A stretch of DNA of 64,000 nucleotides, taken from NCBI RefSeq assembly GCF_030490285.1, contig NZ_CP129884.1, forward strand, positions 2,046,001-2,110,000, written 5' to 3'. The translations under genes were made by a program, and so were the position numbers. Below, piece after piece: positions 18,881 to 26,442 of the stretch (the first letter of the stretch is position 1; every line of letters begins with the position of its first letter). This stretch comes from Methylomonas montana. Lineage in GTDB: Bacteria; Pseudomonadota; Gammaproteobacteria; Methylococcales; Methylomonadaceae. A model generated the notes under the pieces. The model ran no database searches, was not told where the DNA came from, and was given only the letters and a program-made list of their open reading frames with translations.

Positions 18881-21244
18881 TTAGAACTCATATTTCAACG
18901 AACCCAATACGCTGATGGGTGAACCGGGAATGCTGGTGTTGCGTCCACCGGAGGTGTTTGCGTAATAGTCCTTGTCCAACAGGTTGTTGATGTTCAATTG
19001 CAGCGTCAGCCTGTGCTGACCGATACGGGGACTGTAAGCCGCCATCGCATCCAGCCGCGCATACCCGGGCAAGGAGCAGGTATTGGCGGTATCGCATGGA
19101 CGGCTACCGATGGCTACCGCACCTAAACCCGCTTTAAAGGCATCGTTAAATTGCCAGGTGCCCCATAGACTGCCTTGGTGCTCGGGAACATTCTCCAACC
19201 GATTGCCTCTCAGCCCGCTGAAGCTTTGCACATAATTAACCTGGGTATAGGCATACGTACCCAACAAATGCAGTTGATCGGTAATTTGCCCGGCCAGGTC
19301 CAGTTCGATGCCTTTGCTACGGATTTTTCCGGCCAGAATTTGATAGTCGGGATTGGCTTGGTTGGGGTCGTCGGTTAGCAGATTGCTTTTGGTTAAATGG
19401 AAAAACGCCAGGGTCGATGAAAAGCGTTTGTCCTGCGACTCTGTCTTAAGGCCGATTTCGTATTGCTTGCCTATCTGCGGCTCAAAACTTGTGCCTCCGA
19501 CACTCACGCCGTTATTGGAGCTGAAAGACTTGGTGTAACTGCCGTAAACCGACAGCCAATCCTGGACTTGGTAAAGAATACCGGTTCGCGGACTAAACGC
19601 ATTGTCTTCCCGTTCCACGCGCGCTGCTTTGGCTGCGTCAATGGATGCAGTCGAGGCGATAGCGCCGGTAGTGACATTGTCGTAGCGGCCTCCCAACAAA
19701 ATATGTAGCTTATCAAACAGCGTTATCTGATCCTGAGCGTACGCGCCCACCCAGGATTCCGAGCGATAAAAGAATCTGTCGTAGGTGGACAAGGCGGCAA
19801 AATCTACTCGCCCATAAACCGGATTGTATATATCGATAGAAGCTGTTGAACCGTTTGCGGACGGTGCCTCGGTCGTGGCGTGGAAGCCGTCGACGCCGAC
19901 CAACAGATTATGCTTGCTGCCCAATATTTCGAATTTGCCGTTCAAATCGATATTGCCGGAATGCGTCATCACATCTTGCACGCCCACCGAGGCCGAACGA
20001 TTAAGTATGCGGTTGTTAGCCTGTAAACCGCCGTTGAAAATGGCTGGACCACTTAGCGACCAATCCTTAAACAGGTAGCGCTGGGTGATTTTCCAATCAT
20101 CGTTAAAGTGGTATGTCCAATCGAAACCGACCAGGGTACTTTCCACGGTTTGGCGCTGAAAGCCGTCCTTTAGACTGCGCGTGATTGGAATAGGTGCCGG
20201 GCGGTCGCCAATGGCGGGAATGCCAAAATCGGCGTTAAAGTTATCATGCTTGTATTCCAGCTCGAGATTGGTCTCGAATTTTTCGTTCGGTCGCCAAGTG
20301 ACCACCGGTGCGACAAAGAACCGCTCGTTGCCGACAAATTCCCTGAACGATTGATTATCCGTATAAGAGCCGTTTACTCGGTAAAGCAGGGTCTTGTTGT
20401 CGTCAATCGGCCCGGTGGCATCGACCAAGGTGCGGTATTGGTCGTAAGAGCCGAACTGCTGTTGCAGTGAATAGTAAGGCGTATCGCGCGGTTTCTTGGT
20501 GACATAGTTAACCAAACCGCCCGGCTCGATGCGGCCATACAGTACCGCCGCCGGTCCCTTGAGGATTTCAATCTGCTCAATGTTGGCGATGTCGTAAATA
20601 TCCTGGCGGTTGAACAAACCGTTGCGATAGGCATCGCCAAAACCGGAGCCCGCCAGGCCGCGGATAATGAAATTGTCGTACAGAAAACCGCCGCCGGTGC
20701 GGCCCAATACGCCGCTGACATGGCCGTTGACCGCATCGGGCAAGGTCATCACCTGTTTGTCGGCCAGCACCGCCTTAGGCACGACCTGAACCGAAATCGG
20801 CGTTTCCATGATAGGCGTATCGGTCTTGGTGGCCGTCGTGTCATTGGGACGGTTGTAATCCGGGTTATACGGATCGGTGGCATCGTAGGCGGCTTTGCCG
20901 ACCACCGTGACGGCGTTTAGCATCGATGCGCCGCTGTCGCTGCCGGCTGGTTTTAGCGTCACAGTGCCGTCGGCGTTGATGCTGAAAGTCAAACCGCTGC
21001 CGGCTAGCAATTTGCGGACGGCTTCCGCGACGGTGTAATCGCCGGATAGCGCCGGGCTGGTTTTGCCGGCGGCGGATTGCTCCGCATAGAGCATCGCCGC
21101 GCCGGATTGGTTGGCCAGTTGTTGCAATGCCGACGCCAAACTTTGCGCCGGGATGTTGAAGTGATGTTTGCCATCCTCGGCGTAGGCTGGCGCCGAAATC
21201 AGCGCGACGGCGACGGCCGCCAACCGTTTCATCATAAATGTCAT
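18881..21244 (-). CDS. TonB-dependent siderophore receptor with STN signalling domain
   Basis: This outer-membrane ferric-siderophore receptor is probably a transducer for the neighbouring fecR/fecI. It is about 787 residues long from the chosen start. The signal peptide ends near AYA; the STN domain spans about 25-80 (FNIPAQSLASALQQLANQSG); the plug runs from about 130 to 260 with EILKGPAAVLYGRIEPGG; the 22-strand barrel ends in the typical aromatic residue (YEF). The ATG at 21244 is chosen because GGAG lies nine bases upstream; an in-frame ATG at 21259 would add five residues. Gene order sigma, anti-sigma, receptor is the fec/pup-type arrangement. It is clearly paralogous to the receptor at 1-2310. 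Confidence 0.94.
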   Translation of the reverse strand: MTFMMKRLAAVAVALISAPAYAEDGKHHFNIPAQSLASALQQLANQSGAAMLYAEQSAAGKTSPALSGDYTVAEAVRKLLAGSGLTFSINADGTVTLKPAGSDSGASMLNAVTVVGKAAYDATDPYNPDYNRPNDTTATKTDTPIMETPISVQVVPKAVLADKQVMTLPDAVNGHVSGVLGRTGGGFLYDNFIIRGLAGSGFGDAYRNGLFNRQDIYDIANIEQIEILKGPAAVLYGRIEPGGLVNYVTKKPRDTPYYSLQQQFGSYDQYRTLVDATGPIDDNKTLLYRVNGSYTDNQSFREFVGNERFFVAPVVTWRPNEKFETNLELEYKHDNFNADFGIPAIGDRPAPIPITRSLKDGFQRQTVESTLVGFDWTYHFNDDWKITQRYLFKDWSLSGPAIFNGGLQANNRILNRSASVGVQDVMTHSGNIDLNGKFEILGSKHNLLVGVDGFHATTEAPSANGSTASIDIYNPVYGRVDFAALSTYDRFFYRSESWVGAYAQDQITLFDKLHILLGGRYDNVTTGAIASTASIDAAKAARVEREDNAFSPRTGILYQVQDWLSVYGSYTKSFSSNNGVSVGGTSFEPQIGKQYEIGLKTESQDKRFSSTLAFFHLTKSNLLTDDPNQANPDYQILAGKIRSKGIELDLAGQITDQLHLLGTYAYTQVNYVQSFSGLRGNRLENVPEHQGSLWGTWQFNDAFKAGLGAVAIGSRPCDTANTCSLPGYARLDAMAAYSPRIGQHRLTLQLNINNLLDKDYYANTSGGRNTSIPGSPISVLGSLKYEF

Positions 21245-21380
21245 ACTCCATGTCTCCATTATTTAAGGGTTCATGGGCATAGACGCGGGTGTTTTAAAAA
21301 GCCGCCAACGGTTTAATAGTTTTTTCGGCACGGCATTGGTCAGTCGTGTTGTCGCAAGGGTTCTTCGTGGAATTAGGTAC

Positions 21381-21408
21381 TGTAGGGGCGATTTAATCCG
21401 CCCCTACA
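21381..21408. repeat. 10-base-arm palindrome between fecR and receptor
   Basis: TGTAGGGGCG (21381-21390) pairs perfectly with CGCCCCTACA (21399-21408) around an eight-base loop. It sits just past the stop codon of the second fecR and before the receptor gene. The shape is that of a dispersed repetitive palindrome. It could reduce read-through from fecR into the receptor. Confidence 0.55.
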
Positions 21409-21413
21409 AAGCG

Positions 21414-22397
21414 CTAACGCTGGCCGTCCGAGGGTTCCAGCACGATTTCCCGTTCGCCAAGATGTTTGACTTTAATCGGCAATAGCGTGGCAACCGCATT
21501 CAACATGCTGTCCAGTTGCTCGGTGCGGAAGCTGCCGTTGACGCGCAATTCCGCCAGTTTCGGGTCGGGCAGGCGGATGTTGACGTCGTGATAGCGGCCG
21601 ATCTCGGCCATGACTTCGATCAAGCGCCGGCCGCGAAATACCAGTTGTCCTTGCCGCCAGGCGGTGGCTGCGGTTATATCCGATTGCGGCACCGCGACGA
21701 AACGGCCATCATGACTATACGCTAGTTGTTGGCCGGCGCTCAATTCTCGGCGTTCGCTCCGGCCTTCCATTGCCACCACGCCTTCCTGGACGGCAACGCT
21801 GACTTGCTCGGCTTGTTTGTAGACATCGAAGGCGGTACCGATGTCATGCAGGCTGACGTTGCCGATATGTACGGTGAATGGCCGCTCGGCGTCATGGCTG
21901 ACATTAAAAAACGCCTCGCCGCGCACCAGATCGATATGGCGTTGCCGCCGATTGAAATGTACCCGCACTTCCGTGTCGGTATTCATTTCCAACGTGGAGC
22001 CGTCCGATAAAGCGATGGTTTGCCGTTGCCCCTTACCGACGCTATAGCTTCGCGACAGGCCATACCAACCCTGCGGTGAAAATAAAGCCAAACCGATGCC
22101 GAGCAACACGGCCGCTGCCGCGCCATAATCGACCCGGCGTCGCCAAGCCGGCCGACGGGTAGGGGGGCGGTAACGCAACGCTTTGTCGCGGGCCCGATAC
22201 GATTGCTGCTTGAACGGTTCCATCCACGCCCATTGCGCTTCCGCTTGCCGATAAGCCTGTTGATGGGCAGGGTCGGCGGCTAGCCAGTCGGCAATGTCCT
22301 GCTGGATTTTCGGGTTGGCGGGCGCGTCGCGCAAGCGCAGCAGCCAGGCTATCGCTTGGTCTCGTTGGGCTTGGTTGCAGGATGGGTTATCGGACAC
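21414..22397 (-). CDS. FecR-family anti-sigma factor / signal transducer
   Basis: This 327-residue inner-membrane signal transducer has a cytoplasmic N-terminal domain of about 12-60 (AIAWLLRLRDAP, ADWLAADPAHQQAY), a transmembrane helix at about 93-112, a periplasmic FecR domain at about 120-215 (TIALSDGSTLEMNTDTEV, GEAFFNV) and a C-terminal STN-like domain. It lies between the sigma factor gene (72 bases upstream) and the receptor gene (about 170 bases downstream), giving a complete cell-surface signalling set on the minus strand. Confidence 0.91.
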   Translation of the reverse strand: MSDNPSCNQAQRDQAIAWLLRLRDAPANPKIQQDIADWLAADPAHQQAYRQAEAQWAWMEPFKQQSYRARDKALRYRPPTRRPAWRRRVDYGAAAAVLLGIGLALFSPQGWYGLSRSYSVGKGQRQTIALSDGSTLEMNTDTEVRVHFNRRQRHIDLVRGEAFFNVSHDAERPFTVHIGNVSLHDIGTAFDVYKQAEQVSVAVQEGVVAMEGRSERRELSAGQQLAYSHDGRFVAVPQSDITAATAWRQGQLVFRGRRLIEVMAEIGRYHDVNIRLPDPKLAELRVNGSFRTEQLDSMLNAVATLLPIKVKHLGEREIVLEPSDGQR

Positions 22398-22468
22398 GCT
22401 GGGTTGATGGAATTTGCTTAAGATTGAAACAGTTTACCGGACATCGTCATAGACGGGTAACACTGAGA

Positions 22469-22996
22469 TTACCGCAAATCCTGATCCTGATCGGCGCTAA
22501 GCCGCGCACTGATGTGCTGCATCGCCAGCATCACATAGCGCTCCGAGCAACGCGTCGAAATCCCCAGTCGGGCGGCGATTTCGGCATGCGAACAACCTTC
22601 GATACGGTACAGCACGAAGGCATGGCGGCGCAGCTCTGGTAACTCATCCAGCCATGCCGAAAATTTTTCCAGTTGTTGATGGGCTTGCCAGTAATGCTCC
22701 GGCGATAAATCTCGGTCGGCAACCTGCTCAATCTCTGCGTTTGGCGCAGCAAAGCGTTCGCGGGTTTCGCGGCGGCGATGGCGATCCACGGTCAGATTCG
22801 CGGCGGTCTGGAACAGGAAGGCCCTGGGATTTTGAATGGATTGCGGCGAGGGATATTGCGACAACCGCAGAAAGGTTTCCTGCACGATGTCGGTTACGTC
22901 GGGTTCTCTCGGCCAGCGGCCGCGCACGAATGCGCCTATTTCGTGAGCGTGTTGCAGAAACAGCTTATGCAGGAATCCCGGCGAGTCTTTGGACAT
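22469..22996 (-). CDS. FecI-like ECF RNA polymerase sigma factor
   Basis: This 175-residue ECF sigma factor has sigma2 at about 10-75 (DVTDIVQETFLRLS) and sigma4 at about 115-165 (CSHAEIAARLGIS). It probably transcribes the receptor gene at 18881-21244 under control of the adjacent FecR. The upstream region, 22997-23190, separates it from the PepSY gene on the same strand and contains a hairpin at 23111-23132 but no clear Fur box. Confidence 0.92.
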   Translation of the reverse strand: MSKDSPGFLHKLFLQHAHEIGAFVRGRWPREPDVTDIVQETFLRLSQYPSPQSIQNPRAFLFQTAANLTVDRHRRRETRERFAAPNAEIEQVADRDLSPEHYWQAHQQLEKFSAWLDELPELRRHAFVLYRIEGCSHAEIAARLGISTRCSERYVMLAMQHISARLSADQDQDLR

Positions 22997-23110
22997 TGAA
23001 AATGAGGATAGCTTTTGCAGCGATTAAATTCGCTAACCCAGCAATAAATAAGCCAGCGCGATGAATTTCGCTGTTAGCTTGAGATTGTCGCAATAGCTCG
23101 CCCGGCTGCG

Positions 23111-23132
23111 TTTCGTCCTTGGTGAGACGAAA
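23111..23132. terminator. Possible terminator hairpin between PepSY gene and sigma factor
   Basis: TTTCGTC (23111-23117) pairs with GACGAAA (23126-23132) across an eight-base loop. It lies 59 bases past the PepSY stop codon on the minus strand. A-rich sequence on the right arm and T-rich on the left give it a partial intrinsic-terminator look. Confidence 0.35.
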
Positions 23133-23190
23133 AAGTTTAACTGTGGGATATGGCGTATTTCTGGAATATATCGCGGCATATCACACAGCA

Positions 23191-24399
23191 TTAACGACAC
23201 CTTGCGACAGATTTTTTCGCGCGTCGTTTTTGCAGCCAACGGATTGTGCCGGTCACAAACAGCAAAGGGCAAATCAGGCCGGAAATAAACACCAATATCC
23301 GCCCGGTCCAGCCGAACGCCTTTCCGGAATGCAGCGGCCACTGCCATTGCATGAACAGATCGCCGCCACTGCCGTGAACGGCATCCCTAATTTGCAGCAG
23401 TTTACCGTCCGCACGGTTGAACACTAGGCAACGGCTGGCAAGCACATAGCGGCGCAATTCCGGAACATCGTCAAAACAGGCGCTGAACAGGCCGGAATCG
23501 CCGCCGGAAAAATCATAATTGCGCGGTACTCCGCCCGGATAGGTGAGTCGGGCTTGTTGCAACGCGGCTGCCAGCGTTATCGAGGCGGTTGCGGTCGGCG
23601 TTTGGGCTTCCGCTTCCGGCGTCAGCGGCGAAACACGTTCCACCAGCCAGCGGAATTGATCGGGCAAATTGAAATAGATGCCGGACACCAACACAGCCAA
23701 CAACACGATCAGGCTGTAAAAACCGGCGGTTTGATGCAGGTCGTGATTGAAGCGTTCGATGCTGGCTCTAGGTTTGATAGTCAGCACCCGCCGCCATTTT
23801 CCTGTCAACGGCCACCATAAAATCAGGCCGCTCAATGCCGAAATCAGGAACAGCACGCCCAGGATGCCCACCAAAGTGCCGCCGGTTTCGCCCAGCAGCA
23901 GTGCATAATGCAGCTTGAAGAAAAAGCCGACGAAGCTGTGCTTCAAGGGATTGCTGCCGTGATAAAACACTCGCTTGTGGGTCACTTCGGCCGTATAGGG
24001 GTTGACGCCTAACATGAAGGATTGTGCTTGTTCCGGCGGCGGGCTGATGTTGGGGTAATAAAAACCGAACACATAATTGCCGTTGGCTTCTTCCGGGATC
24101 TGCGTCCAGGTCGAGGCCCAGCCCGGTGGCGCGGCGTGTTTGGCGGCGTCTAAAATTTCGTCCAGGGATTTTTGCGTGTTAGATGGTGTCGTATTCCGGT
24201 AAAGAGTAGGATTCAGTACTGCGTCGATCTCATGCCAAAACACCAGTACAGACCCGGTCAGGCCGATGACCGCCAGAAACAGGCCTAGACTCAAGCCCAG
24301 CCATAAATGCGCTTTTAGCCAAAATTTTCGGCGGGTTTTTAGGCGTTGCAGGTTTTGCATCTTGGGAGTGGCGGGAACTGCTGCGGCGATGCTGTTCAT
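23191..24399 (-). CDS. PepSY-associated transmembrane protein
   Basis: This 402-residue inner-membrane protein is of the PepSY_TM type, often found with siderophore receptors and thought to act in reductive iron release or siderophore processing. The first membrane helix lies at about 30-53, and further helices near 170-200 (GILGVLFLISALSGLILWWP), 222-245 and 365-390. Conserved His residues within or next to the helices (for example WHEI, HDLHQ) could hold heme. A basic tail follows the last helix. It is encoded immediately upstream of the second fecI-fecR-receptor set on the same strand. Confidence 0.85.
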   Translation of the reverse strand: MNSIAAAVPATPKMQNLQRLKTRRKFWLKAHLWLGLSLGLFLAVIGLTGSVLVFWHEIDAVLNPTLYRNTTPSNTQKSLDEILDAAKHAAPPGWASTWTQIPEEANGNYVFGFYYPNISPPPEQAQSFMLGVNPYTAEVTHKRVFYHGSNPLKHSFVGFFFKLHYALLLGETGGTLVGILGVLFLISALSGLILWWPLTGKWRRVLTIKPRASIERFNHDLHQTAGFYSLIVLLAVLVSGIYFNLPDQFRWLVERVSPLTPEAEAQTPTATASITLAAALQQARLTYPGGVPRNYDFSGGDSGLFSACFDDVPELRRYVLASRCLVFNRADGKLLQIRDAVHGSGGDLFMQWQWPLHSGKAFGWTGRILVFISGLICPLLFVTGTIRWLQKRRAKKSVARCR

Positions 24400-24630
24400 A
24401 TCGAGTATCTGATGATGAAGTGAAGATATTCATAAGACGGTTAACGGGGGCGTTTTCCCCACTTTAAATCGATTTTTTTGTCTGCTCCCGATTCGGGGTG
24501 GTAAGGAAAAGTCCGGGGAAGAGGACCTGATCGTGCCAAAATGTCACTGGCATCCCGCGAAGAGCGTAATCTCTGAAACTGAACAGTCCTATGAAACTCA
24601 ACGAACGAGAAACCCATCCATATAAACAAT

Positions 24631-24801
24631 ATGAATAAAATTTCTGTTTTTTCTAAATTGGTGGTTTGTTTTTTTGTATTGCTAGTATTGATTGTTTTAC
24701 ACGTCATACCTCTGCCAATTTTAGAAATACTAATTTTGTACGTGATGATTTTCCGGCCAATCTGGTTTAAGAATCTGGTGGATCAACTTTACGATCGATA
24801 A
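24631..24801 (+). CDS. Small hydrophobic membrane peptide (56 residues)
   Basis: An ATG at 24631 opens a 56-codon frame ending TAA at 24799-24801. Residues 8-44 are strongly hydrophobic (VVCFFVLLVLIVLHVIP, then PILEILILYVMIF), forming one or two membrane helices. The last 15 residues are amphipathic with RPIWFKNLVDQLYDR. The clean helix plus a charged, aromatic tail and a sensible stop suggest a real small protein. The ribosome-binding site is weak. I do not recognise the function. It lies between the PepSY gene and an FAD oxidoreductase. Confidence 0.5.
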   Translation: MNKISVFSKLVVCFFVLLVLIVLHVIPLPILEILILYVMIFRPIWFKNLVDQLYDR

Positions 24802-25098
24802 GTTTTTCCCACAGTTTTGATGACCATTGGCTAGATTGCGATACGCCGTTGCGAGACGCCCCGCCAGGCGTTCATGGAGTCTCACGCGAAAAAAACATTG
24901 CCGGTGGGATTGTGAGGGGCGACGCATTTCCGCTACCTCGATCAACGGCAGCCGATCCCTTTCAACGCGCTGGATTCTGTTTTCGGGGTATTGCATCGAG
25001 GAATAGAACCTCAGGAACTGTTAGTTAATTGCCCAGTCCAAATGCATCTCTGTAAACCCGATTCGGGTGAGCGGGTTTTGATCAATGAGGAGGGGAAA
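24802..25098. other. Intergenic region upstream of FAD oxidoreductase
   Basis: This stretch has no convincing gene. It contains nested inverted repeats at 24853-24883 (GAGAC with GTCTC, inner GCC with GGC), and a hairpin in which AAACCCG (25054-25060) can pair with CGGGTTT (25072-25078), 20 bases before the oxidoreductase start. The latter could be an attenuator-like structure, but there is no direct support. Confidence 0.3.
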
Positions 25099-26292
25099 AT
25101 GTTAAATTATCGATACCTAATCATTGGCGGCGGCATGACTGCTTATGCCGCTATCAACGGCATTCGCGCCATCGATTCAATCGGCTCTATCGGCTTGATC
25201 AGCGCCGAATCCCATCCACCTTATAAGCGCCCACCTCTTTCCAAAGGTTTATGGAAGGGCAAGCCATTGGAAAAAATCTGGTATCCACTAGAAGAGCAGA
25301 AGGTATCGCTGCATTTGGGTAGCCACGCGCAAACCTTGATTGCGGCCGATAAAACCGTCATCGATGATCAGGGAAATAGTTACTGCTACGAAAAACTGCT
25401 GATAGCAACCGGCGGAAATCCCGTAAAACTGCCGTTTGGCGGCGATGAGATCATTTACTTCCGAGACTTGGATGACTATCTGAAACTTCGCGACCTTAGC
25501 GAACACCAACAACGTTTTGCCGTGATTGGCGGCGGCTTTATCGGCTCGGAAATCGCCGCGGCGCTGGCCATGAACGGCAAACACGTGACGATGCTGTTCC
25601 CGGAGGAAGGTATAGGCGCGGCTCTGTTTCCACACGACTTGAATCAGTTCCTGAACGACTATTACCGCGGCAAAGGGGTAGACGTCCTGCCCCGCCGGAT
25701 GGTCACGGGACTGGCACGAAGCCAGGACCGCTTAATCCTGGATGCCCGAGCTGTCGATGGAACTGATAAATGCAGTATCGACGTAGATGCGGTGGTAGCC
25801 GGGATCGGCATCAAGCCCAATGTCCGCTTGCTGGAACAAGCCGGTTTGGCTGTCGATAACGGCATCGTCGTCGACGAACTGTTGCGTACCGAGGACCCGG
25901 ATATTTTCGCGGCCGGCGATGTCGCCAACTTCTACAACCCCAGTTTAGCTGTCCGCATGCGGGCGGAACACGAGGACAATGCGCTGACCATGGGCGAATG
26001 CGCCGGGCGGAATATGGCCGGCGACTCGCAGCCTTATCATCATCTGCCTTATTTTTATTCCGATCTGTTTGAACTGGGGTATGAAGCCGTGGGCAAGACC
26101 GACTCCCGGCTGGAAACGCTGGAGGATTGGGCCGAGCCCTACCAAAAAGGCGTGGTCTATTACCTTCAGCAGAATCGGCTGCGAGGTGTATTGTTATGGA
26201 ACGTTTGGGATAGAGTAGATGCGGCGCGCAGCTTGATTGCCGAACCGGGTCCGTTCACGCCGGCTGATTTGAAGGGAAAATTATTGACCTGA
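25099..26292 (+). CDS. FAD/NAD(P)-dependent oxidoreductase (AIF/ferredoxin-reductase-like)
   Basis: This is a two-dinucleotide-fold flavoprotein of 397 residues. The FAD motif GGGMTAYAA lies near residue 8. A second Rossmann motif, GGGFIGSEIAAAL, for NAD(P)H lies near 145, and the FAD-contacting segment IFAAGDVANF near 270. The ATG at 25099 is preferred over frame extension upstream because GAGGAGGGG sits directly before it and the protein then begins at the FAD fold. It resembles reductases that pass electrons to rubredoxin, ferredoxin or dioxygenases, but no such partner is adjacent. The putA gene follows after 150 bases on the same strand. Confidence 0.88.
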   Translation: MLNYRYLIIGGGMTAYAAINGIRAIDSIGSIGLISAESHPPYKRPPLSKGLWKGKPLEKIWYPLEEQKVSLHLGSHAQTLIAADKTVIDDQGNSYCYEKLLIATGGNPVKLPFGGDEIIYFRDLDDYLKLRDLSEHQQRFAVIGGGFIGSEIAAALAMNGKHVTMLFPEEGIGAALFPHDLNQFLNDYYRGKGVDVLPRRMVTGLARSQDRLILDARAVDGTDKCSIDVDAVVAGIGIKPNVRLLEQAGLAVDNGIVVDELLRTEDPDIFAAGDVANFYNPSLAVRMRAEHEDNALTMGECAGRNMAGDSQPYHHLPYFYSDLFELGYEAVGKTDSRLETLEDWAEPYQKGVVYYLQQNRLRGVLLWNVWDRVDAARSLIAEPGPFTPADLKGKLLT

Positions 26293-26363
26293 AAAGTCAT
26301 GCTCATGATTAACGATGCATCCAATTCATCCATCAAGAATTAGTCGCTTGCATTGATACGCCT

Positions 26364-26439
26364 GGTCACCTGAAAATTCCGGAAAACGCAGTTTTATAGC
26401 TTGGGCGGGTGCGTTTCCCTAAACCTCTTACAGGTGACC
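26364..26439 (+). promoter_or_regulatory. Inverted repeat able to mask the putA ribosome-binding site
   Basis: GGTCACCTG at 26364-26372 is a perfect inverted copy of CAGGTGACC at 26431-26439. The right arm contains the putA Shine-Dalgarno sequence AGGTGA, five bases before the ATG at 26443. Pairing in the mRNA would hide the ribosome-binding site. It could instead be a split operator. The repeat is seen; the function is inferred. Confidence 0.45.
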
Positions 26440-26442
26440 GAA

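Noticed and set aside
22997..23190. Fur box upstream of the second sigma factor
   Set aside because: GAAAATGAGGATAGC near the start codon has only partial likeness to the Fur consensus, and no second half is convincing.
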